DNA from: Pseudomonas sp. R76
Lineage (GTDB): Bacteria; Pseudomonadota; Gammaproteobacteria; Pseudomonadales; Pseudomonadaceae
Direction: 5' to 3'
Assembly (NCBI RefSeq): GCF_009834565.1
Contig: NZ_CP019428.1
Location: 1,178,001 to 1,242,000, forward strand
DNA: 64,000 nucleotides
A program made the position numbers and the translations under genes. Shown here piece after piece: positions 38,030 through 47,402 of this stretch (position 1 is its first letter; the number at the start of each line of letters is the position of its first letter). A model generated the notes under the pieces. The model was given only the letters and a program-made list of their open reading frames with translations, was not told the origin of the DNA and ran no database searches.

Positions 38030-38662
38030 ATGTACGCCGCCGAGTTTTTGACCGTAGCCTTGATTCACTTGTTGGCGGTGGCCAGCCCCGGCCCGGATTT
38101 CGCCGTGGTGGTGCGCGAGAGTGTCACCCATGGCCGCCGCGCCGGCACCTGGACCGCGCTGGGCGTGGGTTCGGCGATTTTCCTGCACGTGGGTTATTCG
38201 TTGCTCGGGATTGGCTTGATCGTGTCGCAGTCAATCGTGCTGTTCAACGCGCTGAAATGGGCCGCCGCCGCGTATTTGCTGTACATCGGCTTCAAGGCCT
38301 TGCGCGCGCAGCCGGCCAAGCCGGTCGCCGAGGGCGAGTTGCACCGTGAAGCGGGCGAGCGCACCCCGCGCGGGGCCTTTACCGCAGGTTTTGTGACCAA
38401 TGGCTTGAACCCCAAGGCCACGCTGTTTTTCCTGTCGCTGTTCACCGTGGTGATCAACCCGCACACGCCGCTGGCGATCCAGGCCGGTTACGGCGTGTAT
38501 TTGGCGGTGGCGACGGCGCTGTGGTTCTGCCTGGTGGCGATGCTGTTCAGCCAGCAGCGGGTACGTGCGGGATTTGCGCGGATGGGGCATTGGTTTGATC
38601 GGACCATGGGCGCGGTGTTGATTGCGATTGGGGTGAAGTTGGCGTTTACCAGCATGAAGTAA
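38030..38662 (+). CDS. LysE/RhtB-family amino-acid exporter
   Basis: A 210-residue inner-membrane protein with about six hydrophobic segments. The family signature is near the start, HLLAVASPGPDFAVVVRES; the mid part NGLNPKATLFFLSLF is also typical. It may export threonine, homoserine lactone, lysine or another amino acid. ATG at 38030 with GGAG 5 bases before; a GTG two codons earlier is the alternative. Divergent from hprA. Confidence 0.92.
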   Translation: MYAAEFLTVALIHLLAVASPGPDFAVVVRESVTHGRRAGTWTALGVGSAIFLHVGYSLLGIGLIVSQSIVLFNALKWAAAAYLLYIGFKALRAQPAKPVAEGELHREAGERTPRGAFTAGFVTNGLNPKATLFFLSLFTVVINPHTPLAIQAGYGVYLAVATALWFCLVAMLFSQQRVRAGFARMGHWFDRTMGAVLIAIGVKLAFTSMK

Positions 38663-38687
38663 ACCCACACGGGTAACACACGGCCCC

Positions 38688-38775
38688 TGTGGGAGTCGGG
38701 CTTGCCCGCGATGCCGGCGCCTCGGTGTATCTGTTGCACCGAGGCGACGCTATCGCAGGCAAGCCAGCTCCCACA
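38688..38775. repeat. REPIN with mixed arms
   Basis: The left arm is TGTGGGAGTCGGGCTTGCCCGCGAT, the right arm is ATCGCAGGCAAGCCAGCTCCCACA. The two halves thus come from different REP subtypes (CCCGCG and CCTGCG) and the left has one extra base. Placed after the LysE gene. Confidence 0.9.
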
Positions 38776-38922
38776 GGGAATCGCTGTGAGGCTCCAATAA
38801 TGGCGCAAAGCTATCATTCATTGGCCTCTACAAATCATTCCTTTGGCTGATTTGGCTGACACATAAGCTCTCTAAAGTGCAGGTCTTCAAGCCAAGACCG
38901 TGCAGTCAGATAAGGGATTCGT

Positions 38923-40605
38923 ATGTTGCAGACCCGTGTTATCCCGCCCGCCGAAGGCGCTTACCAATACCCGCTGTTGATCAAACGCCTGCTGATGTCC
39001 GGGGCGCGTTACGAGAAGACCCGGGAAATCATCTACCGCGACAAACTGCGCTACACCTACCCAACCCTGATCGAGCGCGTGGCGCGCCTGGCCAATGTGC
39101 TCACCGAAGCCGGGGTCAAGGCCGGTGACACCGTCGCCGTGATGGACTGGGACAGCCACCGTTACCTGGAATGCATGTTCGCCATCCCGATGATCGGCGC
39201 GGTGATCCACACCATCAACGTGCGCCTGTCGCCGGAACAGATTCTCTACACCATGAACCACGCCGAGGACCGCTTTGTGCTGGTCAACAGTGAGTTCGTG
39301 GGGCTTTACCAGGCCATCGCCGGGCACCTGACCACGGTCGACAAGACCTTGCTGCTCACCGACGGCGACGCCAAGACCGCCGAGCTGCCCAACCTGGTCG
39401 GCGAGTACGAAACCCTGCTGGCGGCCGCCAGCCCCAGGTATGACTTCCAGGATTTCGACGAAAATTCCGTCGCCACCACCTTCTACACCACCGGCACCAC
39501 CGGCAACCCCAAGGGTGTGTACTTCACCCACCGCCAGCTCGTGCTGCACACCATGGGCGTGGCGACCATCATGGGCAGCGTCGACAGTGTGCGCCTGCTG
39601 GGCACCAACGACGTGTACATGCCGATCACGCCAATGTTCCACGTACACGCCTGGGGCCTGCCGTATGTGGCGACCATGCTCGGTCTGAAACAGGTCTACC
39701 CCGGCCGCTACGACCCGGAATACCTGGTGGAGTTGTGGCGCAAGGAAAAGGTCACCTTTTCTCACTGCGTGCCGACCATCCTGCAAATGGTGCTCAACGC
39801 CAAGGCCGCCCAAGGCGTGGATTTTGGCGGCTGGAAAATCGTCATCGGCGGCAGCGCGCTCAACCGCACGCTGTATGAAGCGTCCAAGGCGCGTGGCATT
39901 CAACTGACCGCCGCGTATGGCATGTCCGAGACCGGGCCGCTGGTGTCCTGCGCCCACCTCAACGAAGAACTGATGGCCGGCACCGAGGACGAGCGCACCA
40001 CTTACCGCATCAAGGCCGGCGTGCCAGGGCCGTTGGTGGAGGCGGCGATTGTCGACAGTGAGGGCAACTTCCTGCCCGCCGACGGCGAGTCCCAAGGTGA
40101 GCTGGTGCTGCGCGCACCGTGGCTGACCGAGGGTTATTACAACGAGCCGCAAAAAGGCGCCGAGCTGTGGGAAGGCGGCTGGATGCACACTGGCGACGTG
40201 GCCACCCTCGATGCATTTGGCGTGATCGATATTCGCGACCGCATCAAGGACGTGATCAAGACCGGTGGCGAGTGGATTTCCTCGCTGGCCCTCGAAGACC
40301 TGGTCAGCCGCCACCCGGCGGTACGCGAAGTAGCGGTGGTGGGCATCGCCGACCCGCAGTGGGGCGAACGCCCGTTTGCGTTGCTGGTGGTGCGTGATGG
40401 CCATGTGATAGGTGCTCGCGAGCTCAAGGAACACCTCAAGCCTTTCGTCGAACTGGGCCATTTGAGCAAGTGGGCGATTCCAAGCCAGATCGCCGTTGTT
40501 ACGGAAATTCCCAAGACCAGCGTAGGAAAACTCGACAAAAAACGTATCCGTATCGACATCATTGAATGGCAGGCCAACAACAGCACCTTCCTCTCCACCC
40601 TCTGA
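38923..40605 (+). CDS. Fatty acid--CoA ligase (acyl-CoA synthetase)
   Basis: A 560-residue AMP-forming ligase. The AMP/P-loop motif TTGTTGNPKG is at residues 189-198; the later YGMSETGP, GWMHTGDVA and KTGGEWISSLALED motifs and the C-terminal catalytic Lys (KTSVGKLDKKR) are present. It activates a carboxylic acid, most likely a medium or long-chain fatty acid, to the CoA thioester; its chain length is not known. It precedes the DUF1302/DUF1329 pair, so a joint role in lipid or hydrophobic-substrate use is plausible. Confidence 0.92.
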   Translation: MLQTRVIPPAEGAYQYPLLIKRLLMSGARYEKTREIIYRDKLRYTYPTLIERVARLANVLTEAGVKAGDTVAVMDWDSHRYLECMFAIPMIGAVIHTINVRLSPEQILYTMNHAEDRFVLVNSEFVGLYQAIAGHLTTVDKTLLLTDGDAKTAELPNLVGEYETLLAAASPRYDFQDFDENSVATTFYTTGTTGNPKGVYFTHRQLVLHTMGVATIMGSVDSVRLLGTNDVYMPITPMFHVHAWGLPYVATMLGLKQVYPGRYDPEYLVELWRKEKVTFSHCVPTILQMVLNAKAAQGVDFGGWKIVIGGSALNRTLYEASKARGIQLTAAYGMSETGPLVSCAHLNEELMAGTEDERTTYRIKAGVPGPLVEAAIVDSEGNFLPADGESQGELVLRAPWLTEGYYNEPQKGAELWEGGWMHTGDVATLDAFGVIDIRDRIKDVIKTGGEWISSLALEDLVSRHPAVREVAVVGIADPQWGERPFALLVVRDGHVIGARELKEHLKPFVELGHLSKWAIPSQIAVVTEIPKTSVGKLDKKRIRIDIIEWQANNSTFLSTL

Positions 40606-40938
40606 CGCCTTTCGCCGCGCCCGTTCGGGCGCGGCAATGCTCTATCTCGCGCCTTCACTTGTGATTTGCCAATTTTCAGCCATCCTTGCCCCGCCGACCT
40701 TCGTTGGCGTGGCGAAATGGTTGTGGCAGACGGGTCGGTGATGCAAATCACACTTTAGAGGGATCAAGCGATACCCCCCGCTGGCTATAGTCCCCTTCAG
40801 AGTTTTTCAAGGATGTTGTGCTTCGGGCCATGGGGGCTCGGTTGCCGTTCGGCATTGGAATCGTTGTATTCCGGCCGTTACATGCATCCAGAAGACAGAA
40901 CTCACTGCCATAACAATAATGCACATGGAGTAGCGTCG
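40606..40938 (+). promoter_or_regulatory. Promoter region of the DUF1302-DUF1329 pair with a CRP/Vfr-type dyad
   Basis: A 333-base gap. After the ligase is a perfect 9-bp hairpin (GCCGCGCCC-GTTC-GGGCGCGGC, 40614-40635) without a T run. GTGA-TGCAAA-TCAC at 40738-40751 fits the CRP/Vfr half-site spacing. A possible -10, TATAGT, is at 40786-40791; the dyad centre would then be about -50. The start codon of the next gene is 148 bases further on. The control is inferred only. Confidence 0.55.
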
Positions 40939-42831
40939 ATGACCTCAGTAAACCAGTTCTGGCGCCGGGCAAGACTGCCCCTGGCCGTCAGTCTCGCTTC
41001 TACGCTCGCCGGGCCCGCATTCGGCGTCAGTTTCAATATCGGTGAAATCGAAGGTAGCTTTGACTCATCCCTGTCGGTGGGGGCGAGCTGGTCGACTGCG
41101 GGTCGAAATAAAGACCTGATCGGCGTCAACAACGGTGGCAAGGGGTTGTCGCAAACCTCTGATGACGGCCACCTGAACTTTGACAAGGGCGATGCCTTCT
41201 CGAAGATCTTCAAGGGTATTCACGACCTTGAATTGAAATACGGCGACACCGGCATTTTTGTGCGGGGCAAGTACTGGTACGACTTCGCGCTGCAAAACGA
41301 AGACCTGGATTTCAAGAACGTCAGCAACAACAACCGCAAGGAAGGCGCCAAGTCTTCCGGTGGGCAGATCCTCGACGCCTTCATCTATCACAACTACACC
41401 ATCGCCGATCAGCCGGGCAACGTGCGCTTCGGTAAGCAGGTGGTGAGTTGGGGTGAAAGTACCTTCATCGGTGGCGGTATCAACTCGATTAACCCCATCG
41501 ACGTGTCCGCATTCCGTCGCCCGGGGGCTGAAATCAAGGAAGGCCTGATTCCCGTCAACATGTTCTACGTGTCGCAGACGCTGACCGACAACCTGTCGGC
41601 GGAAGCGTTCTACCAACTGGAGTGGGACCAGACCGTTACCGACAACTGCGGCACCTTCTTCTCCCAGCCTGATGTGGTCTCCGACGGCTGCAGCGACAAC
41701 CTGCGCCTGCTTGCCAAACGCTCGACCATTGCCGCCACGGCGGCGGGTCGCGGGGCGCTCGCTCAATTCGCGGCGCGCGGCGTGGACACCAACGAAGAGG
41801 GCACCCTGGTTCGTCGTGGCGGTGATCGGGATGCGCGTGACAGCGGCCAGTTTGGCGTGGCCATGCACTACAACTTCGAGCCACTGGACACCGAATTCGG
41901 TGCCTACTTCATGAACTACCACAGCCGCGCGCCGATCTTCAGCGCAACCGCGGCACCCGCGTCCGCCTATGCGATTGCACCGGCCTTCGGCACATTGGCT
42001 CCGGTATTTATCGCGGGTAACTCCAAGTATTTTATCGAGTACCCGGAAGATATCCGTCTGTACGGTTTGAGCTTCTCGACCACCCTGCCTACCGGGACTG
42101 CCTGGAGTGGCGAGCTGAGCTATCGCCCTAACGCGCCGGTACAGCTCAATACCACCGACATCCTGTATGCGGGTGTGAAAGACCTGGGCGGCGCATTTTC
42201 GAATGCATCCCTGCTCAGCGGCGCCAAGGGCCAGGACCTGAATGGTTACCGTCGCAAGGAGATCACTCAGTTCCAGACCACCCTGACGCACTTTTTCGAT
42301 CAGGTGATGGGTGCCAGCCGTCTGACCCTCGTGGGTGAAGTGGGCGTGACGCATGTGGGTGGGCTCGAAAGCAAGAACAAGGTTCGTTATGGCCGCGATC
42401 CGGTCTTCGGTCCTGGCGCGTTGCCGTCAACTGGCGGGCGTAACACCTGTGCGCAGATCCTCAACCCGTCCACTATCGGCGGCGCCGGCCCAGGCGCAGA
42501 TGCCAGCAATGTCTCCAAGTACTGTGACAACGATGGTTTCACCACCGCCACCTCCTGGGGCTACCGTGGTCGCGCCATCTGGGAGTACCCGGATGTGTTT
42601 GCCGGTGTGAACCTCAAGCCCAACGTGGCCTGGTCACATGACGTCAAAGGTTATTCGCCAGGCCCTGGCGGCAACTTTGAAGAGGGTCGCAAGGCCGTCA
42701 GCCTGGGTGTCGATGCCGAGTACCAGAACACCTACACCGTAGGCCTGAACTACACCAACTTCTTTGGTGGCAAGTTCACCACGGTGGATGACCGCGATTT
42801 CATCGCGCTGAGCGCCGGCGTGAACTTCTAA
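40939..42831 (+). CDS. DUF1302-family outer-membrane-like protein
   Basis: A 630-residue protein with a signal peptide (MTSVNQFWRRARLPLAVSLA, cleavage near AFG). The mature part is rich in Tyr, Asn, Gly and alternating strands and ends with the aromatic residue F (SAGVNF), features of an outer-membrane beta barrel. DUF1302 genes usually lie next to a DUF1329 gene, as here; the pair is linked to use or transport of hydrophobic compounds in several studies, but no function is firmly assigned. Start at 40939 has GGAG 8 bases upstream. Confidence 0.88.
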   Translation: MTSVNQFWRRARLPLAVSLASTLAGPAFGVSFNIGEIEGSFDSSLSVGASWSTAGRNKDLIGVNNGGKGLSQTSDDGHLNFDKGDAFSKIFKGIHDLELKYGDTGIFVRGKYWYDFALQNEDLDFKNVSNNNRKEGAKSSGGQILDAFIYHNYTIADQPGNVRFGKQVVSWGESTFIGGGINSINPIDVSAFRRPGAEIKEGLIPVNMFYVSQTLTDNLSAEAFYQLEWDQTVTDNCGTFFSQPDVVSDGCSDNLRLLAKRSTIAATAAGRGALAQFAARGVDTNEEGTLVRRGGDRDARDSGQFGVAMHYNFEPLDTEFGAYFMNYHSRAPIFSATAAPASAYAIAPAFGTLAPVFIAGNSKYFIEYPEDIRLYGLSFSTTLPTGTAWSGELSYRPNAPVQLNTTDILYAGVKDLGGAFSNASLLSGAKGQDLNGYRRKEITQFQTTLTHFFDQVMGASRLTLVGEVGVTHVGGLESKNKVRYGRDPVFGPGALPSTGGRNTCAQILNPSTIGGAGPGADASNVSKYCDNDGFTTATSWGYRGRAIWEYPDVFAGVNLKPNVAWSHDVKGYSPGPGGNFEEGRKAVSLGVDAEYQNTYTVGLNYTNFFGGKFTTVDDRDFIALSAGVNF

Positions 42832-42874
42832 GCACACTCTCTTTAAGCAGTTTGTTTTCAGGAAGAACCAGAGC

Positions 42875-44239
42875 ATGAAAATAACTAAAAGTCTGTTGCA
42901 CGTGGGTGTGCTTGGGCTGTCGATCCTGGCGAGCAACGTCATGGCGGCGGTCTCGGCGGATGAAGCCGCCAAGCTGGGGACGACCCTGACCCCGATGGGC
43001 GCTGAAATGGCCGGTAACGCCGCTGGCACCATCCCCAAATGGTCACCGTTGCCGACCAATGCTGGCGCCGTGGACGCGCGAGGTTTCCTGGCCAACCCGT
43101 ACGCCAGCGAACAACCGCAGTTCACCATCACCGCGCAGAACGTCGAGCAGTACAAAGACAAGCTGGCGCCTGGGCAGTACGCGATGTTCAAGCGCTACCC
43201 GGACACCTTCAAGATGCCGGTCTACCCGACCCATCGCGGCGCCACGGTGCCGGCTGATGTGTTCGCCGCCATCAAGAAGAACGCCACCAACACCAACCTG
43301 GTGTCCGGCGGCAACGGCCTGGAAAACTTCGAAACCGCGATTCCGTTCCCTATCCCGAAAAGCGGCGTGGAAGTCATCTGGAACCACATCACCCGCTATC
43401 GCGGCGGCAGCGTGACCCGTCTGGTGACCCAGGCGACTCCGCAAACCAACGGCTCGTTCAGCCTGGTGTACTTCCGCGACCAGTTCGTGTTCCGCGACAA
43501 AATGAAGGACTACGACCCGAAAAACCCGGGCAACGTGCTGTTCTACTTCAAGCAGCAAGTGACCGCGCCGGCACGTCTGGCCGGTGGTGTGCTGCTGGTG
43601 CACGAAACCCTCGACCAAGTGAAAGAGCCGCGTTCGGCGTGGGTCTACAACGCCGGTCAGCGCCGCGTGCGCCGGGCGCCGCAAGTGTCCTATGACGGGC
43701 CGGGTACAGCGGCCGACGGCCTGCGCACCTCCGACAACCTCGACATGTACAACGGTGCGCCGGACCGCTACGACTGGAAGCTGGAAGGCAAAAAAGAAAT
43801 CTACATCGCCTCCAACAGCTACAAGGTCGACGATCCGAAGCTCAAGTACACCGACATCATCAAGGCCGGCCACATCAACCAGGACCTGGCCCGCTACGAG
43901 TTGCGCCGCGTCTGGCACGTGGTTGCCACCCTCAAGGAAGGCCAGCGCCACATCTACGCCAAACGTGACTTCTTCATCGACGAAGACACCTGGCAAGCCG
44001 CGGTCATCGACCACTACGACGGCCGTGGCCAACTGTGGCGCGTTGCCGAAGCCCACGCCGAGAACTACTACGACAAGCAAGTGCCGTGGTACGCCCTCGA
44101 AACCCTCTACGACCTGCAGTCCGGCCGCTACCTGGCCCTGGGCATGAAGAACGAAGAGAAGCAGGCGTATGACTTCGGCTTCACCGCCACCACCAGCGAC
44201 TTCACCCCGGCGGCGTTGCGCCAGGATGGGGTTCGCTAA
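42875..44239 (+). CDS. DUF1329-family periplasmic/outer-membrane lipid-associated protein
   Basis: A 454-residue protein with an N-terminal signal peptide (MKITKSLLHVGVLGLSILAS, cleavage near VMA-AV). It matches the DUF1329 pattern (LTPMGAEMAGNAAGTIPKW, YAMFKRYPDTFKMPVYPTHR). DUF1329 proteins resemble the LolB/LppX-like lipid-binding fold, so a lipid-transfer role is possible. It starts 43 bases after the DUF1302 gene and is surely co-transcribed. A REPIN follows. Confidence 0.9.
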   Translation: MKITKSLLHVGVLGLSILASNVMAAVSADEAAKLGTTLTPMGAEMAGNAAGTIPKWSPLPTNAGAVDARGFLANPYASEQPQFTITAQNVEQYKDKLAPGQYAMFKRYPDTFKMPVYPTHRGATVPADVFAAIKKNATNTNLVSGGNGLENFETAIPFPIPKSGVEVIWNHITRYRGGSVTRLVTQATPQTNGSFSLVYFRDQFVFRDKMKDYDPKNPGNVLFYFKQQVTAPARLAGGVLLVHETLDQVKEPRSAWVYNAGQRRVRRAPQVSYDGPGTAADGLRTSDNLDMYNGAPDRYDWKLEGKKEIYIASNSYKVDDPKLKYTDIIKAGHINQDLARYELRRVWHVVATLKEGQRHIYAKRDFFIDEDTWQAAVIDHYDGRGQLWRVAEAHAENYYDKQVPWYALETLYDLQSGRYLALGMKNEEKQAYDFGFTATTSDFTPAALRQDGVR

Positions 44240-44268
44240 GCCGCTTTAACTGAGGCCGCATCCTCGAG

Positions 44269-44356
44269 TGTGGGAGCGGGCTTGCTCGCGAAGACGGTGT
44301 ATCAGTGGCACATGTGCTGACTGATACGCCGCTTTCGCGAGCAAGCCCGCTCCCAC
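44269..44356. repeat. REPIN, CTCGCGA subtype
   Basis: TGTGGGAGCGGGCTTGCTCGCGA and inverse. The GCTCGCGA ending differs from the GCCTGCGA and GCCCGCGA types at other places in the window. Lies between the DUF1329 gene and the LuxR-type regulator. Confidence 0.92.
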
Positions 44357-44517
44357 ATTTTATTTGGGGCGTTTGGAATTCCTGAGTCAGACAGCTGGAT
44401 ATTTTTTGTCGTAGTCTTTTTCAGACATTTGTTGCAAAGATCTACAAACCTGCCGCTTTTACCGCTAGTCTGCGGACATCTGCAATGCCGACAACAGCCT
44501 TCTACAAGAGCCCGGCG

Positions 44518-47247
44518 ATGACTGATCTGTCCCGAATCCAAGGGCCTGCAAACGCGGTGATTCCAACTCTGGAAGCACGCTTTTACAGGCCGCCTTTGCC
44601 TGACGGCTATGTGCTGCGCCCGCGCCTGTGCGAACGGCTGAGTGCCGGTCTTGCCGGGCGGCTGTTGCTGGTCAGCGCACCCGCCGGGTTCGGCAAGAGT
44701 TCGTTAGCGGTGGAGTTTTGCCAGAGTTTGCCGGCCCATTGGCAAAGCCTGTGGCTGGGCCTGAGCCCACGGGACAATGACCCCGGCCGATTCCTCGAGC
44801 GCCTGCTCGACGGTTTGCAACAGTACTTCCCGCAGATCGGCGCCCAATCCCTGGGCCTGCTGAAAATGCGCCAGCGTCACCAACCCTTTGCCTTTGAAGA
44901 ATGGCTCGACGGCCTGCTCGATGAGCTGTCGCTGCACCTGTCCAACCGCGCGCCGTTATTGCTGGTGCTGGATGACTACCATCTGGCCCAGGGCCCGGTG
45001 CTGGATCGCTGCCTGCAATTTTTCCTCAATCATTTGCCGGACGGGCTGGTGGTGATGGTCACCAGCCGCCAGCGCCCCGACTGGCACCTTGCGCGGTTGC
45101 GGCTGTCACGGCACCTGCTCGAACTGCACGAACAAGACCTGCGCCTGACCCACGATGAATCGCTGGCCGTGCTCGATCGGCACAGCAGTTCGTTGCGCGG
45201 CGAGGCGCTGGACAACCTGATTCGGCGCAGCGAGGGCTGGGTGGCGGGCCTGCGTTTCTGGCTGCTGGCCTTGTCCGAAGCCGGCAATGAAAGCGCGCTG
45301 CCGCAGAGCTTGCACGGCGGTGAAGGGCTGATTCGCGATTATCTGCTCGAAGAAGTCATCGACTGCTTGCCGGCTGAAGTGCAGGCGTTCCTGTACGACA
45401 CCGCGCCCCAGGATCGTTTTTGCAGCGAGCTGTGCGACGCCGTGCGCGAAGCCCATGACAGCGCCGAGATCCTGCGCTATTTGCAGGCCCATCAAGTGTT
45501 TCTGGTGCCGCTGGACGAACAGGGCCATTGGTATCGTTATCACCATCTGTTTTCCGACCTGCTGCGCACCCGCCGTGCCAGTAACGCCACGTTGCCGATA
45601 GCCAGCCTGCACCTGCGGGCCTGTCGCTGGTTCAATGCCCAGGGTTTGATCGATGAAGCGGTGGAGCAGGCGTTGCGTGCCGGCCACCTCGATGTGGCGG
45701 CGAACCTGGTGCAGAACCTCTCGGAGGAACAACTGCTGGCCGAGCAGAACGTCGGCATGCTGCTGCGCTGGAAGATGGACTTGCCCGACAGCCTGCTGAT
45801 CAGCACGCCGCGTTTGATCGTGCTGTACAGCTGGGCCTTGGGCTTGGCGTGCCAGCTGGATGCGGCCGAAGAGTTGTCCGGCTACCTCAGCCGCTTCCTG
45901 CCGGCGCCGTCGGCCACCGCGCAAAAATCGATGCTGGCGCAGTGGCTGGCGCTGAGCGGGATCATTGCCCGTGGGCGCGGCGACCGCGAGTTGACCCAGC
46001 GTTATTGCAGCGAAGCCCTTGAAAGCCTGCCGCATAAACGTTACGGCCAGCGGTTGATGTGCCTGTCGACCCTGTCCAACCTGGCCATTGTGGACGCCGA
46101 CCTGTGGCGGGCCCGAGGTCTGAATCGCGAATCCCTGGAGTTGGCGCAGCGTGTCGGCAACCCGCTGTTCGAGGCGCTGGCCCACTACGACCGAGCACGT
46201 GTCTTACAGGCGCGTGGCGAAATTTTGCGCTCCCTCGACGAAGTCCGCCAAGGCCTGCAGCGCCTGCAAGGCCTGGCGCCCCAGCGGCTGTACGCCGTGC
46301 GTGCGCGCTTGTCGCTGTACGAAGGTTATTTGTTGCTGGTGCGTTATCAGCCCGAAGCCGGCCTGGCGCGCCTGCGTGCCGGCTTGAGCGAAGCGCGTGC
46401 CTGCCGGGATATCAGCGTGCTGATCGGGCATTGCGTGATCGCCAATTTCGAAGGGCGACGCGGCGATTTTGCCAAAGCCTTCGCCGAACTCGCCGAGGCC
46501 GAGCGCTTGATGCACATCTGGGATGTGCCGCCGATCTACTACCTGGCGATGATCACCCTGATCAAATGCGAATTGTGGTTGGCCCAAGGCCGTACCGACC
46601 TCGCCGACGCATGGCTGGCTCGGTTGGGGCAAACCTACAACGGCGAGCACGCTGCCGCCGCGCCGGAGTTTCATCCGCACCTGGCGCAACACATCGGGCT
46701 GCAACAGGCCGCCCTTGACGCCATCCGCCACCAGCCCGCCGCCGCGTTGCAGCGCCTTGAAGAGCTGGCGCAGCAAGCGCACAACAGCGGGCGCCAGATG
46801 ATTGCCTTGATGGCCCTGACTCAGCAGGCGCATTTATTGTTGGCCTGTGGCCAGGAAGCCAAGGCGCGGCCGATTCTGGCCCAGGCACTTGAGGCCGGAG
46901 CGGGTGGCGCGCTGCAACCGTTCCAGCGCTTGCTGGAAAGCCACCCGGACTGGATGCGCGAGCAACTCGGCAAAGACCCGCACGGCCTGCTCAACCAGAG
47001 CCTGTTGGCGCTGCTGCCGGTGGTGGCCGCCATCGAGACCTCGCCCACCCACGAAACCCTCAGCACCCGCGAGCTGGCGGTGCTGCAACTGATCGCCCAG
47101 GGTTGCTCAAACCAGGAGATCAGCAACCAGCTGTTCATTTCGCTGCACACGGTGAAAACCCACGCCAGCCACATCAACAGCAAGCTGGGCGTGGAGCGGC
47201 GCACCCAGGCGGTGGCGCGCGCCAAGTCGATGGGCCTGCTGGCCTGA
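44518..47247 (+). CDS. MalT-type LuxR-family transcriptional regulator
   Basis: A 909-residue large ATP-binding regulator. The Walker A motif APAGFGKSS is at residues 54-62, with a NACHT/STAND-like ATPase (LLLVLDDYHLA as Walker B, VVMVTSRQRPDW as sensor). A long helical TPR-like middle part follows, and then a C-terminal LuxR HTH (STRELAVLQLIAQGCSNQEI, HTVKTHASHINSKLG). The inducer is unknown; no maltose genes are nearby. It directly follows the DUF1302-DUF1329 pair and probably regulates it. An upstream in-frame ATG at 44485 is less likely. Confidence 0.9.
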   Translation: MTDLSRIQGPANAVIPTLEARFYRPPLPDGYVLRPRLCERLSAGLAGRLLLVSAPAGFGKSSLAVEFCQSLPAHWQSLWLGLSPRDNDPGRFLERLLDGLQQYFPQIGAQSLGLLKMRQRHQPFAFEEWLDGLLDELSLHLSNRAPLLLVLDDYHLAQGPVLDRCLQFFLNHLPDGLVVMVTSRQRPDWHLARLRLSRHLLELHEQDLRLTHDESLAVLDRHSSSLRGEALDNLIRRSEGWVAGLRFWLLALSEAGNESALPQSLHGGEGLIRDYLLEEVIDCLPAEVQAFLYDTAPQDRFCSELCDAVREAHDSAEILRYLQAHQVFLVPLDEQGHWYRYHHLFSDLLRTRRASNATLPIASLHLRACRWFNAQGLIDEAVEQALRAGHLDVAANLVQNLSEEQLLAEQNVGMLLRWKMDLPDSLLISTPRLIVLYSWALGLACQLDAAEELSGYLSRFLPAPSATAQKSMLAQWLALSGIIARGRGDRELTQRYCSEALESLPHKRYGQRLMCLSTLSNLAIVDADLWRARGLNRESLELAQRVGNPLFEALAHYDRARVLQARGEILRSLDEVRQGLQRLQGLAPQRLYAVRARLSLYEGYLLLVRYQPEAGLARLRAGLSEARACRDISVLIGHCVIANFEGRRGDFAKAFAELAEAERLMHIWDVPPIYYLAMITLIKCELWLAQGRTDLADAWLARLGQTYNGEHAAAAPEFHPHLAQHIGLQQAALDAIRHQPAAALQRLEELAQQAHNSGRQMIALMALTQQAHLLLACGQEAKARPILAQALEAGAGGALQPFQRLLESHPDWMREQLGKDPHGLLNQSLLALLPVVAAIETSPTHETLSTRELAVLQLIAQGCSNQEISNQLFISLHTVKTHASHINSKLGVERRTQAVARAKSMGLLA

Positions 47248-47310
47248 CAATGGGCCGCTCTCCCACAGAAAAGCAGAGCACAGAAGTCTGAACGCCGAAC
47301 TCGGTAAAAT

Positions 47311-47399
47311 TGTGGGAGCGGGCTTGCTCGCGAATGCGGAGGGTCAGTGACACATGAGCTGGCTGGCACGCCGCCTTCGTGAGCAAGCCAGCTCCCACA
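47311..47399. repeat. REPIN, hybrid of two subtypes
   Basis: Left arm TGTGGGAGCGGGCTTGCTCGCGAA, right arm TTCGTGAGCAAGCCAGCTCCCACA, each with small changes. Between the regulator and pqiC, a convergent gap of 155 bases. Confidence 0.88.
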
Positions 47400-47402
47400 G
47401 GT

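Noticed and set aside
38923..40605. Gene symbol alkK or fadD for the acyl-CoA ligase
   Set aside because: AMP-ligase motifs are clear, but chain-length class and pathway cannot be fixed from the sequence alone.
44518..47247. Maltose-system activator MalT
   Set aside because: Architecture is MalT-like, but no maltose transport or amylomaltase gene is near, and the neighbours are DUF1302/DUF1329. I name it only by architecture.
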